A stretch of DNA of 38,312 nucleotides, taken from contig VAXR01000060.1 of assembly GCA_005885165.1 (NCBI GenBank), positions 1 through 38,312 on the forward strand, written 5' to 3'. The position numbers and the translations under genes are program-made. This DNA is from Actinomycetota bacterium (GTDB taxonomy: Bacteria; Actinomycetota; Thermoleophilia; Solirubrobacterales; Thermoleophilaceae). Positions 24,279-31,090 of this stretch are shown piece after piece. The notes under the pieces are model-generated. The model saw only the letters and a list, made by a program, of their open reading frames with translations. It had not been told where the DNA came from and did not search any database. Numbering within the stretch: the first letter of the stretch is position 1; every line of letters starts with the position of its first letter.

Positions 24279-24977
24279 CTAGCGCGCGAGCGCGAGGATC
24301 ACGTGCGGAGTCACGTACACCTCGACGAGGCAGCTGATCATCAGCACCGGCAGCGAGATCGCCGTCGTCACGATGGTCGCCGCGAGCAGCTTGTGCCAGT
24401 CGTCGCGCCTGCTCGCCACGACCCACGCGGCCAGCGGGAGGAACAGCGCCGTGAGCTCCGGCACCGCGTGGATCGAGAGCGCGAGCAGGAGCTTCGCCAC
24501 GCCGATGCCGAGGTGCGCCGAGAGGGTCGACGCGGCGTGGCCGAGGACGTACGCCTGCGTCGAGAGGGAGAAGGTGGTGGCGCCGATCACGAACGCGATC
24601 GCGAACCGGCCCGCCTTCTCGTGGATCCAGCGCGAGAACCCGTTTCGCATCGCCGCCTGCTGGGGGAGGGTGCTCCCCGCCATGAAGCCGGCGACGCACG
24701 CCATCGAGTGAAGGGCGAGCACGAGGAGGTTGCGGTAGAAGACGTGCTGGGCGTCCCCGAATGCGGGGTCGCGATTCACGCCGGGCAGCACGAGCGGGGT
24801 CGGGTCCGGCCGCGACAGCTTCGCCACGACGTAGACCGCGCAGAGGAGGCCGACGGCCGTCACCACGCTCCAGAAGAGCCAGGTGCGGAAGACCGGCCAG
24901 GGACGCCTGTTCCACTCGGCCAGGGTCTCCTTCGTGTCCGACATCCCCTGGACGAGCACGAGCTCGTTGACGCTCAC
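24279..24977 (-). CDS. multi-pass membrane protein, possibly SpoIIM-like
   Basis: 232 residues from GTG 24977 (VSVNELVLVQGMSDTKETL); ATG 24944 is an alternative start. Five or more hydrophobic segments are seen, including TWLFWSVVTAVGLLCAVYVV, NLLVLALHSMACVAGFMAG, FAIAFVIGATTFSLSTQAYVLG, LALSIHAVPELTALFLPLAAW and ATIVTTAISLPVLMISCLVEVY. The HAVPELTALFLPLAAW segment resembles the HGxxELPA helix of stage II sporulation protein M relatives, which occur widely in non-sporulating bacteria. That assignment is tentative. It follows the SCO1 gene by 82 bp in the same direction, so the two may be co-transcribed. Confidence 0.65.
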   Translation of the reverse strand: MSVNELVLVQGMSDTKETLAEWNRRPWPVFRTWLFWSVVTAVGLLCAVYVVAKLSRPDPTPLVLPGVNRDPAFGDAQHVFYRNLLVLALHSMACVAGFMAGSTLPQQAAMRNGFSRWIHEKAGRFAIAFVIGATTFSLSTQAYVLGHAASTLSAHLGIGVAKLLLALSIHAVPELTALFLPLAAWVVASRRDDWHKLLAATIVTTAISLPVLMISCLVEVYVTPHVILALAR

Positions 24978-25059
24978 CCCTCCCGAATCGGCACGGCCGC
25001 CCCGGAGGCTGAGCCGCGGGCGCCTCACGACGCGCCCGGTTCGCGGGCCGGCAGTGGAC

Positions 25060-25677
25060 TCACGACGCGCCCAGCGCGCGGAGGTCGTGAGCCAGCCGCT
25101 CCGGCGTGGCCTGCTGCGCCGGGTAGCCGACGCGCTGCATCCCGCGGGCGTCGGCCAGCACGAGCCTGGCCTGGTGCTCCTCGTGCGGGAGCTGCGGCCG
25201 GATCGCGAAGGCCCGCCAGAGCGGAGCGAGCTGCTGCCGCGTTCCGAGCAGGAAGTGCATCCGGCCTGTCATCCCGACCTTCGCGAGAAAGCGGCGTGCG
25301 CTGCCGGGCGTGTCGTGTGCGGGATCGACCGAGATGGCGATCGCCGTGACGGGCCCCCGCAGGTCGTCGAGCGCCCCCTTCACCTGCTGCGCGGTTATCG
25401 GGCAGGTGTCGTGGCAGTGGCTGTAGAGGAACGTGATCACGGCGGGCCGGCCGAGCAGCGTCCTGGAGGAGACCTCGCGGCCGTCCTGGTCCTTGAGATT
25501 GAAGTTCGGAACGCGCAGGCCCGCGGGGAGGAGGGCGCCGTTGAAGTGCGAGGCGGGGCCCGAAGCGGAGCCGCGCAGGTCGTTCGCTTCGTGGTGGGCG
25601 CGAGTCGCTGCCAAAACGACCGCCGCGAAGGCGAGAGCGGCGCCGGCGACTAGGAGGGCGATCCAGCGGGGTCTCAT
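25060..25677 (-). CDS. SCO1/SenC-family copper chaperone
   Basis: 205 residues from ATG 25677. The N-terminus (WIALLVAGAALAFAAVVLAA) is a membrane anchor. The thioredoxin-like domain has NFNLKDQDGREVS, then FLYSHCHDTCPITAQQ with the copper-binding CxxxC pair, IAISVDPAHDTPGSARRFL, and HEEHQARLVLAD with the third copper ligand His. SCO proteins deliver copper to the CuA site of cytochrome c oxidase and act on the outer membrane face. The gene is intact. Bases 25275-25367 inside it are duplicated, in inverted orientation, within the ThiF gene at 26473-26565; this gene is clearly the donor because the segment encodes normal SCO1 sequence. Confidence 0.9.
   Translation of the reverse strand: MRPRWIALLVAGAALAFAAVVLAATRAHHEANDLRGSASGPASHFNGALLPAGLRVPNFNLKDQDGREVSSRTLLGRPAVITFLYSHCHDTCPITAQQVKGALDDLRGPVTAIAISVDPAHDTPGSARRFLAKVGMTGRMHFLLGTRQQLAPLWRAFAIRPQLPHEEHQARLVLADARGMQRVGYPAQQATPERLAHDLRALGAS
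25275..25367 (-). repeat. 93-bp inverted repeat, donor copy inside SCO1 gene
   Basis: The complement of this segment, from ACGACCTGCGGGGGCCCG to CTTTCTCGCGAAGGTCG, is identical over 93 bp to 26473-26565. Here it encodes the SCO1 segment around AISVDPAHDTPGSARRF and is in its natural place. Confidence 0.95.
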
Positions 25678-25758
25678 CCGGCCCCAATCGTTGCAGCCCT
25701 CCGGCTTGGATCAGGTAGGCGACGAAGGGAGGGGAGCCATCGCCGCTCCGGAAATCCG

Positions 25759-25807
25759 GAGCAATCCTGACTTAGCTACCCATACTGTGGCTAAGTCAGG
25801 AATGCTC
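25759..25807. repeat. palindromic intergenic repeat, copy 2
   Basis: Two 21-nt arms (25759-25779 and 25787-25807) pair almost perfectly around the loop CCATACT, through TCCTGACTTAGC and GCTAAGTCAGGA. Copy 1 lies at 6093-6145 and shares 32 of 37 core positions. Here it is in a divergent promoter region, about 80 bp before the SCO1 start codon in one direction and 70 bp before the promoter-like motif in the other, so an operator role is possible at this site. Confidence 0.7.
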
Positions 25808-25876
25808 TCGAAGAATGTGCTTTCGTTGCCATACTCGAGGCGGTTCGGAGGCCTTGATCGCTTGGACCTGACCGCC

Positions 25877-25913
25877 CTGACGGGCCGGACCTCCAACGCT
25901 ACACTTTCTGAAG
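25877..25913 (+). promoter_or_regulatory. promoter-like motif before the rhodanese-ThiF gene
   Basis: CTGACG (25877-25882), a 17-bp spacer, then TACACT (25900-25905) form a -35/-10 pair. The -10 box is part of the 15-bp string CTACACTTTCTGAAG (25899-25913), which occurs again exactly at 27553-27567 before cysM. The shared bases beyond the -10 box suggest a common regulator site, so the cysteine genes may be co-regulated. Confidence 0.55.
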
Positions 25914-25990
25914 TAATAAGCCGATGTGAGGCTTTGAGTCAAGCCGATTTGCGGTTTGATCGAAGCTCTCCTGAGGCACAGGAGCCCTAG

Positions 25991-27122
25991 ATGCCCAGCG
26001 GTTCAGAGCTGATACGACAGATTCGAGACCAGGTACGCGAGCTCGATCCCCGCGAGGTTCACGACGCCCTGGCGAGCTCGAACGGCAACGGGCGCGTGCC
26101 GGTGCTGGTCGACGTCCGCGAGCAGCACGAGTTCGAGGAGGCGCATATCCCGGGAGCCATCCATGTCCCGCGCGCCTATCTCGAGTCGCGAATCGAGGGG
26201 AAGGTCGGCGACAAGTCGCAGTCTGTCGTCCTTTACTGCGCGACCGGTCAGCGTTCGGCGCTCGCCGCTCACACGCTCGAGCACCTGCTCGGTTACCAGG
26301 ACGTTGCGTCGATGAACGGCGGGATCACGCTCTGGAAGGACCGCGGCTTCGAGGTGGAGACGCCCCGCGCGCTGAGCGCCGAGCAGAAGAGCCGCTACTC
26401 GCGCCATCTCCTGCTTCCCGAGATCGGGCTCGAGGGCCAGCTCAAGCTGCTTGACGCGAAGGTTCTTCTGCTACGACCTGCGGGGGCCCGTCACGGCGAT
26501 CGCCATCTCGGTCGATCCCGCACACGACACGCCCGGCAGCGCACGCCGCTTTCTCGCGAAGGTCGACTCCGCCGAGCAGACCATCAACTCGCTCAACCCC
26601 GACGTCGAGGTGGTCAAGTACAAGACGCGCCTCGACGCGTCGAACATCATGGAGATCATCGACGGCTACGACGTGATCGTCGACGGCGCCGACAACTTCC
26701 CGACGCGCTACCTGCTGAACGACGCGACAGTCCGGCTCGGGATCCCGGTGGTCTCGGCGTCGATCCTCGGCTTCGACGGCCAGCTCTCGGTGTTCGCGCC
26801 GTACGAGGGCCCGTGCTACCGCTGCCTCTACCCGACCCCGCCGCCCGCGGAGCTCGCGCCGTCGTGCGGTGCCAACGGCGTGCTCGGCGTCCTGCCGGGC
26901 ACGATGGGGATGCTCCAGGCCACCGAGGTGATCAAGCTGATCACCGGGTCCGGCGAGCCGCTGATCGGGAGGCTGCTCCTGTACGACGCATTGGGCGCGA
27001 CGTTCACGGAGCTCAAGGTTCGCCGGGATCCGAACTGCCCGATCTGCTCGCGCGACCCCGATTCCATCTCCGAGGAGGAGATGGGGAAGTTCCCTGACTA
27101 CGAAGCCTTCTGCGCCGGCTAG
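25991..27122 (+). pseudogene. rhodanese-ThiF/MoeB sulfur-carrier activating enzyme, disrupted
   Basis: Residues 1-160 from ATG 25991 are normal: a rhodanese domain (VLVDVREQHEFEEAHIPGAIHVP, active-site loop CATGQRS with Cys83), then the start of the ThiF domain (KSRYSRHLLLPEIGLEGQLKLLDAKVLL). The next part should be the Gly-rich ATP site (GxGGxGS, about 60 residues). Instead a 93-bp inverted copy of the SCO1 gene (26473-26565) is present and shifts the frame by one. The rest of ThiF follows in the new frame: DSAEQTINSLNPDVEV, DGADNFPTRYLLND, CYRC and CPIC zinc pairs, SCGANGVLGVLPG, stop at 27122. The intact enzyme would adenylate and thiolate CysO. As it stands it cannot bind ATP. Either mutation or assembly chimera. 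Confidence 0.85.
26473..26565 (+). repeat. 93-bp inverted repeat, inserted copy inside ThiF gene
   Basis: Identical over 93 bp to the complement of 25275-25367. It replaces the ThiF nucleotide-binding segment. On the right junction both sequences would share GAAGGTCG-like bases, because ThiF proteins commonly have a Lys-Val-x-Ser-Ala there, which points to microhomology at the switch. Confidence 0.95.
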
Positions 27123-27253
27123 GGCTTACGCGCCTGCAAACCGTCGCACCCGTGCGTCCTCGGCTCTCGGCTTGGCCCGCCAAGCCTTCGAGCCTGCGTC
27201 CTTCGGCTGCTCGGTTTTCGGCGCGCCGCCAAGTCGCGGTAGCGTAGGCGGCG

Positions 27254-27535
27254 ATGAGCACGGTCAAGATTCCGCCGGTGCTCCGGTCGGCAACGGGTGG
27301 CGAGAAGGAGGTCGGAGCGGACGGCTCGAACGTCGGCGAGGTGCTGCGCTCGCTCGCCGAGCGCCACCCCGAGACCCAGCATCAGCTCTTCTCCGAGGAA
27401 GGCGAGCTGAACCGTTACGTGAACGTGTACCTGAACGACGAGGACGTACGTGTGCTGGCCGGGCTTGAGACTCCGGTCAGCGAGGCCGACATACTCGTGA
27501 TCCTCCCGGCGATGGCCGGCGGGTCCCCCGGTTAG
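27254..27535 (+). CDS. cysO: CysO-type ubiquitin-like sulfur carrier protein
   Basis: 93 residues from ATG 27254, the same length as Mycobacterium tuberculosis CysO. It has the MoaD/ThiS beta-grasp pattern: VKIPPVLRSATGGEKEVGADGSNVGEVLRSL, LNRYVNVYLNDEDVRVLAGLETPVSEADILVILPAMAGG. The C-terminus is GGSPG rather than a bare GG, so three residues would have to be removed before the terminal Gly can be adenylated. The JAMM protease at 30166 is the natural candidate. The thiocarboxylated form feeds sulfur to CysM. It lies between the broken ThiF gene and cysM, 131 bp after the former and 34 bp before the latter. Confidence 0.92.
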   Translation: MSTVKIPPVLRSATGGEKEVGADGSNVGEVLRSLAERHPETQHQLFSEEGELNRYVNVYLNDEDVRVLAGLETPVSEADILVILPAMAGGSPG

Positions 27536-27567
27536 CACGCGTTAGGGCACTACTACACTTTCTGAAG
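27531..27567 (+). promoter_or_regulatory. promoter-like motif directly before cysM
   Basis: GTTAGC (27531-27536), a 17-bp spacer and TACACT (27554-27559) form a weak -35 and a good -10. The 15-bp string CTACACTTTCTGAAG (27553-27567) is identical to 25899-25913. The ATG of cysM is 10 bases after the -10 box, so a transcript from here would be leaderless or nearly so. Confidence 0.55.
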
Positions 27568-27569
27568 CG

Positions 27570-28541
27570 ATGATCGAGCCGCGACTCGACAATCAGCCGT
27601 GCGGGGGGAAGTACGCGGACATCGTTCAGGCCATCGGGCACACGCCGCTCGTGGAGCTGCGCCGGCTCTCGCCGAAGCCCGGCGTCCGGATCTACGCGAA
27701 GCTCGAGAGCTACAACCCGACCGGCTCGGTCAAGGACCGCGTGGCTCGCGCGATGCTCGAGGACGCGGAGGCGCGGGGTGCGATCTCTCCGGGACAGACG
27801 ATCCTCGAGCCGACGTCCGGCAACACCGGGATATCGCTGGCGATGATCTGCTCGCGCAGGGGCTACCCGCTGAAGGTCGTCATGCCGGACAACGTGACCG
27901 AGGAGCGCACCCAGCTCCTCAGGATGTACGGGGCGGAGATCGCCTACTCCCCGGGCGCGCAGGGGTCGAACGGCGCGGTCGCGATGGCGCTCGAGATGGC
28001 CGAGGCCGACGCCTCGTACTACATGCCGTACCAGTACGGCAACGAGGCGAACCCGCTCGCCCACTACAACGGCACCGCCGTGGAGATACTCGAGGAGCTC
28101 GACGACGTCGCCGCCTTCGTCGGCGGCCTTGGAACCGGCGGCACGCTGATGGGCTGCGCCCGCCGACTCAAGGAGGAGGACCCGGACACGCTGATCGTGG
28201 CGGCCGAGCCGCTCCAGGGCGAGCAGGTGCAGGGGCTCCGCTCGCTCGAGGACGGCTACATCCCGCCGATCCTCGACCTCTCGTTGCTGGACCGCAAGAT
28301 CTTCGTCTCCAACCGCGACGCCGTCGTTTGGACCAAGCGCCTCCTCGCCGACGAGGGCCTCTTCACCGGTGTCTCCGCCGGTGCCGTCGCGTCGATTGCG
28401 GTGCGCGTCGCCCAGGACATCGACGAGGGCAGCGTGGTCTTCGTCGTGCCGGACGACGGCTGGAAGTACCTGAGCTCCGGCGTGTACTCGAAGCCGCTCG
28501 AGGAGCTCGAGGACTCGCTCGAGTCGGCGTCGTTCTGGTAG
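27570..28541 (+). CDS. cysM: O-phosphoserine-dependent cysteine synthase (CysO-dependent)
   Basis: 323 residues from ATG 27570. A fold-type II PLP enzyme: Lys55 in NPTGSVKDRVAR forms the internal aldimine, PTSGNTG (81-87) binds the amino acid, and GLGTGGT (186-192) binds the PLP phosphate. Arg224 in GLRSLEDGY is at the position of the arginine that lets mycobacterial CysM accept O-phosphoserine, and the C-terminal extension (WKYLSSGVYSKPLEELEDSLES) matches that subfamily. With cysO and the JAMM gene close by, the sulfur donor is most likely thiocarboxylated CysO rather than free sulfide. It is probably read both from the cysO transcript and from its own promoter. Confidence 0.93.
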   Translation: MIEPRLDNQPCGGKYADIVQAIGHTPLVELRRLSPKPGVRIYAKLESYNPTGSVKDRVARAMLEDAEARGAISPGQTILEPTSGNTGISLAMICSRRGYPLKVVMPDNVTEERTQLLRMYGAEIAYSPGAQGSNGAVAMALEMAEADASYYMPYQYGNEANPLAHYNGTAVEILEELDDVAAFVGGLGTGGTLMGCARRLKEEDPDTLIVAAEPLQGEQVQGLRSLEDGYIPPILDLSLLDRKIFVSNRDAVVWTKRLLADEGLFTGVSAGAVASIAVRVAQDIDEGSVVFVVPDDGWKYLSSGVYSKPLEELEDSLESASFW

Positions 28542-28551
28542 CCGGCCGCCG

Positions 28552-28884
28552 CTAGCTCGGCGAACTGGGCGCTTGCGACTTTGCCGCCGCGGGCTGATCC
28601 TTCGCAGCCGCCGGCTTGGCGGGCTCGGCGGCTGGAGTCGCTGCCGGCTCGGCGGGCTTGTCCGCCGCGCCGGTGTGCTCCGGAGCCGGCAGTGCCTCGG
28701 TCTGCGCGGGCGGCGGAGGCGCCGTGTAGTCATCCTCGTCGTCGTGCTCCATGTTCAGCGCGCCGCGGAACTCGCGGATTCCGCGGCCCATCGCGCGCGC
28801 GGCGTCGGGAAGCCGGTGCGGACCGAGCACGATCAGCGCGATGATCAGGACGACGATCAGCTCGAGCGGGCCGATGTTGAACAC
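28552..28884 (-). CDS. tatA: Sec-independent protein translocase TatA/TatB
   Basis: 110 residues from GTG 28884. A single transmembrane segment (FNIGPLELIVVLIIALIVLGPHRLP) runs into an amphipathic helix (AARAMGRGIREFRGAL), the TatA/B hallmark, with the PELI-like Glu and GPxxLP. The tail is acidic then Ala/Pro/Lys-rich, with repeated PAEPA and AAAKDQ-like units. It forms the pore for export of folded proteins. The neighbours at 28940 and 31091 have Tat-type signals, so they are plausible substrates. It converges with cysM with a 10-bp gap. TatA versus TatB cannot be decided with certainty. Confidence 0.9.
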   Translation of the reverse strand: MFNIGPLELIVVLIIALIVLGPHRLPDAARAMGRGIREFRGALNMEHDDEDDYTAPPPPAQTEALPAPEHTGAADKPAEPAATPAAEPAKPAAAKDQPAAAKSQAPSSPS

Positions 28885-28939
28885 GGGGCCAGGATAGACC
28901 CGCAAAGGGCGGCCCGGTGCCGCCCGCTGTGGCCGTTGC

Positions 28940-29500
28940 TCAGGCGGCGCCGCGCTCGAACGCGCTCGGTACCGGCTGCTCGTGCAGCAGCTGGCGCAGG
29001 AGCACCAGGTGCTGCGCATCCGAGCCGACGATCCCGGCGAGCGCCTGGCGGATCTGGGAGTCGTAGGCGGTCCGGATGCCGGAGATGTTCGTCGCGATCG
29101 CGCGTCCCTCGAGCCTGCTCGCGAATCGAAGCGCCGCCGTCCGGTCGCGGAGGCCCAGGAGCCCGGAGATCTCGGTGCGCCTCGGAGTGGCAGGTGGCTC
29201 GGTCCCCAACTGGTCCTTCATCAGCTGCCCCAGTGCCGCCGCGTGCTGGGTGGCGTGCTCCTCGAGGATCCGAACGACGGAAGTCTCGGACGGGCGGAGC
29301 AGCCGGCCGTTCGCGATCGCCTCGAGCGCGACCATCTTCCTCAGCTCGTCGAGCGTCGCCGCGCCCACCGCCCTGCGCTCGATCTTCTTGACCAGCGCCT
29401 TGTCGACGGCTGCACGTGCCGAGCCCGGCGAGGAGGCCACGGCGACTGCGGCTCCGCCGGCGAGCAGCGCGCGCCGCCGGGTGATCGGGCGGTCCGTCAC
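28940..29500 (-). CDS. Tat-exported ferritin-like protein (DUF4439 type)
   Basis: 186 residues from GTG 29500, which overlaps the stop of the upstream ferritin-like gene (GTGA). The N-terminus has a twin-arginine signal (ITRRRALLAGGAAVAVA). The mature part is a helical bundle with repeated Glu and His at helix spacing: TLDELRKMVALEAIANG, VVRILEEHATQHAAALGQLM, FASRLEGRAIATNISGI, IVGSDAQHLVLLRQLL. This is the layout of ferritin-like domains that bind a di-metal centre, although the ExxH pairs are not all clear, so metal binding is uncertain. It would act outside the cytoplasm, with folded export fitting the neighbouring tatA. Confidence 0.75.
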   Translation of the reverse strand: MTDRPITRRRALLAGGAAVAVASSPGSARAAVDKALVKKIERRAVGAATLDELRKMVALEAIANGRLLRPSETSVVRILEEHATQHAAALGQLMKDQLGTEPPATPRRTEISGLLGLRDRTAALRFASRLEGRAIATNISGIRTAYDSQIRQALAGIVGSDAQHLVLLRQLLHEQPVPSAFERGAA

Positions 29501-30093
29501 GTCGGCTTGCTCCCGGTGACGACCGCTTGCGGAGCCTGCGGCTCGTGGAGCTCGCCGAGGATCACCGACATGTGCTCGGCCTCGGTGGCGAGGATCGATG
29601 CGAGCGTGGCCCGCAGCCCCGGAGCCGCGACGGTGCCCAGCGCATTGACGTAGGCCGAGACCTGCGTGTTCTCCACGTCGAGGGCGAAGCGCAGCGCCGA
29701 TTCCGCGTCGGAGAGCCGGGGGAAGCCCGCCGAGTAGGCCGCTGGCGTTCTGCGGATCGGCGGCTTCCCTCCGAGCGAGAGGATCGCGCGGGTGAGTGCA
29801 CCCTAGTGCTCCTCCTCGTGCCCCAGGAACCGCACCCCGGTGGCGCGTGCCGCACCTGCGAGGCGCCCCATCCCCAGCCGGTACGCGGCGATCGCCGTGC
29901 GCTCCGCCTCGATCAGCGCGCTCACGACCGCGGCATCGGCTTGCACCTGGGTGGGGTTGACAGTCGGCAGCGTTCGCGCGCCGCCCCCGCCGCACCCGGC
30001 GCGCAGCACGGCCATGCCCGCACCTGCGCCGCCGCCCGCGAGCCGGACGGCATCGCGTCGCGACAGCGCGCCGCCCGCTTCGGCGCGGGGCCG
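29497..30093 (-). pseudogene. ferritin-like protein (DUF4439 type) split by an amber codon
   Basis: One continuous frame encodes a twin-arginine-like N-terminus (ALSRRDAVRLAGGG), then VVSALIEAERTAIAAYRLGMG and RFLGHEEEH, TAG at 29803-29805, then in the same frame GALTRAILSLGG, SALRFALDVENTQVSAYVNAL and SILATEAEHMSVILGEL to TGA 29497-29499. The two parts together make one four-helix ferritin-like domain with ExxH-type ligands in both halves. The TAG replaces one residue between HEEEH and GALT. No ATG, GTG or TTG lies in frame between the divergent gene and the Arg pair, so the 5' end is also unclear. It is probably a recent pseudogene or a base-call error. Confidence 0.65.
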
Positions 30094-30165
30094 CCCCGGG
30101 GTCGGCGGGGTGTCTCGCGCTCCGGCGTCGATCCGGGGATCGTATTCGGTGTCTACGCTCTCGGC

Positions 30166-30549
30166 ATGCGCATCTCGCGCGCACTGCTGGACGAGCTTGT
30201 CGCACACGCGCGAGAGGAGGCGCCGAACGAGTGCTGCGGCTACGCGCGCGTGAACGAGGGGGTGGTGGAGGAGGTGTTTCGCGGCGAGAACATGCGCCAC
30301 TCGCCATACGGCTTCGACCTGGATCCGCAGAGCCTCCTCGCCGCGAACGAGCTCGACGGCGAGGGCTTCGGAGTGGCCGTGTACCACTCCCACCCGCGCA
30401 GCGCGGCCGAGCCCTCCGAGCAGGACCGCAACCTCGCGCAGTATCCGCACTGGACCTACCTGATCGTGTCGCTCGACGGAGAGCCCGAGGTCAGGGCGTG
30501 GAAGATCGCCGATGGACGGGTCGAGGAAGAAGCGCTCCAGGTCGACTGA
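30166..30549 (+). CDS. mec: Mec-type JAMM metalloprotease for CysO
   Basis: 127 residues from ATG 30166. The JAMM zinc site is complete: Glu22 in APNECCGYARV, then HSHPRSAAEPSEQD at residues 74-87, matching HxHx10D. In mycobacteria the equivalent enzyme cleaves cysteine from the CysO-cysteine adduct. In relatives such as QbsD the same fold also trims carrier proteins that have residues after the GG. Both roles fit here, because CysO ends GGSPG. It is 1.6 kb from cysM and divergent from the ferritin-like genes. The 3' end overlaps the next gene by 38 bp. Confidence 0.88.
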   Translation: MRISRALLDELVAHAREEAPNECCGYARVNEGVVEEVFRGENMRHSPYGFDLDPQSLLAANELDGEGFGVAVYHSHPRSAAEPSEQDRNLAQYPHWTYLIVSLDGEPEVRAWKIADGRVEEEALQVD

Positions 30550-31066
30550 CGCGGAGCCCGCGCACCCCGAGGCGCTGGCCTGCCCGGCGTGCGCGCGCCG
30601 CTACCCCCTGGAGGAGCGTTTCTGCAGCCACTGCGGGATGCCACTCGTGTACGCCGGCGGCCGCAACGTCGAGGAGCCGCGCGACGAGGCGCACGAGCGC
30701 GCGCGCAAGATCCGCCCGGAGCTCACCCGCGGCGAGCTGGTTCGCGTGGGGTTCGCCCGCAACCAGGCGGAGGCCGAGCTGATGCAGAACCTCTTGATCG
30801 AGGAGGGCATCCCGAGCGTCCTGCGGCGGACCGCCGGCTTCGACGTGCCCGACTTCCTCGCCGCCGGGCCGCGTGACGTGCTCGTGCCCGAGTCGGGTGT
30901 GGAGCTCGCCCGCATCACCCTCCGGAGGGCGGACGTCGAGCCCGTCGAGGCGCGGGTCCCGGAGGCGACCTCGGGCGCCCAGGTCGCGCGCATCGTGGTC
31001 GGGATCGTGGCGGGTGCCGCGGTCGCTGCGCTGATCGCGTGGGGGCTGCTCCAGGCGACCACCTGA
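30512..31066 (+). CDS. zinc-ribbon, DUF2007-like membrane protein
   Basis: 184 residues from ATG 30512, overlapping the end of the JAMM gene by 38 bp. The N-terminus holds a zinc ribbon (Cys24, Cys27 in ACPACARR and Cys38, Cys41 in FCSHCGMPL). The middle (LVRVGFARNQAEAELMQNLLIEEGIPSVLRR, then FLAAGPRDVLVPESGVELAR) resembles DUF2007, a small domain of suspected signalling function. One C-terminal membrane helix (IVVGIVAGAAVAALIAWGLL) anchors it with the domains in the cytoplasm. Partner and ligand are unknown. Confidence 0.75.
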   Translation: MDGSRKKRSRSTDAEPAHPEALACPACARRYPLEERFCSHCGMPLVYAGGRNVEEPRDEAHERARKIRPELTRGELVRVGFARNQAEAELMQNLLIEEGIPSVLRRTAGFDVPDFLAAGPRDVLVPESGVELARITLRRADVEPVEARVPEATSGAQVARIVVGIVAGAAVAALIAWGLLQATT

Positions 31067-31090
31067 TGCGCCGCCCCGGCACGGCGCCTG

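Larger units (their letters stand above)
25678..25990. other. 313-bp divergent intergenic region
   Basis: It lies between the SCO1 start and the rhodanese-ThiF start and has no convincing gene. It holds a short perfect palindrome (GCTCCGG-AAAT-CCGGAGC, 25745-25762), palindromic repeat copy 2 (25759-25807) and a promoter-like motif (25877-25913). The leader between the promoter and ATG 25991 is about 80 nt, somewhat AT-richer than its surroundings, with GAGGCA before the start region. Confidence 0.6.

Noticed and set aside
26451..27122. A separate gene starting at TTG 26451
   Set aside because: Its N-terminal part is the inverted SCO1 fragment and the rest is the C-terminal half of ThiF. It is part of the broken rhodanese-ThiF gene.
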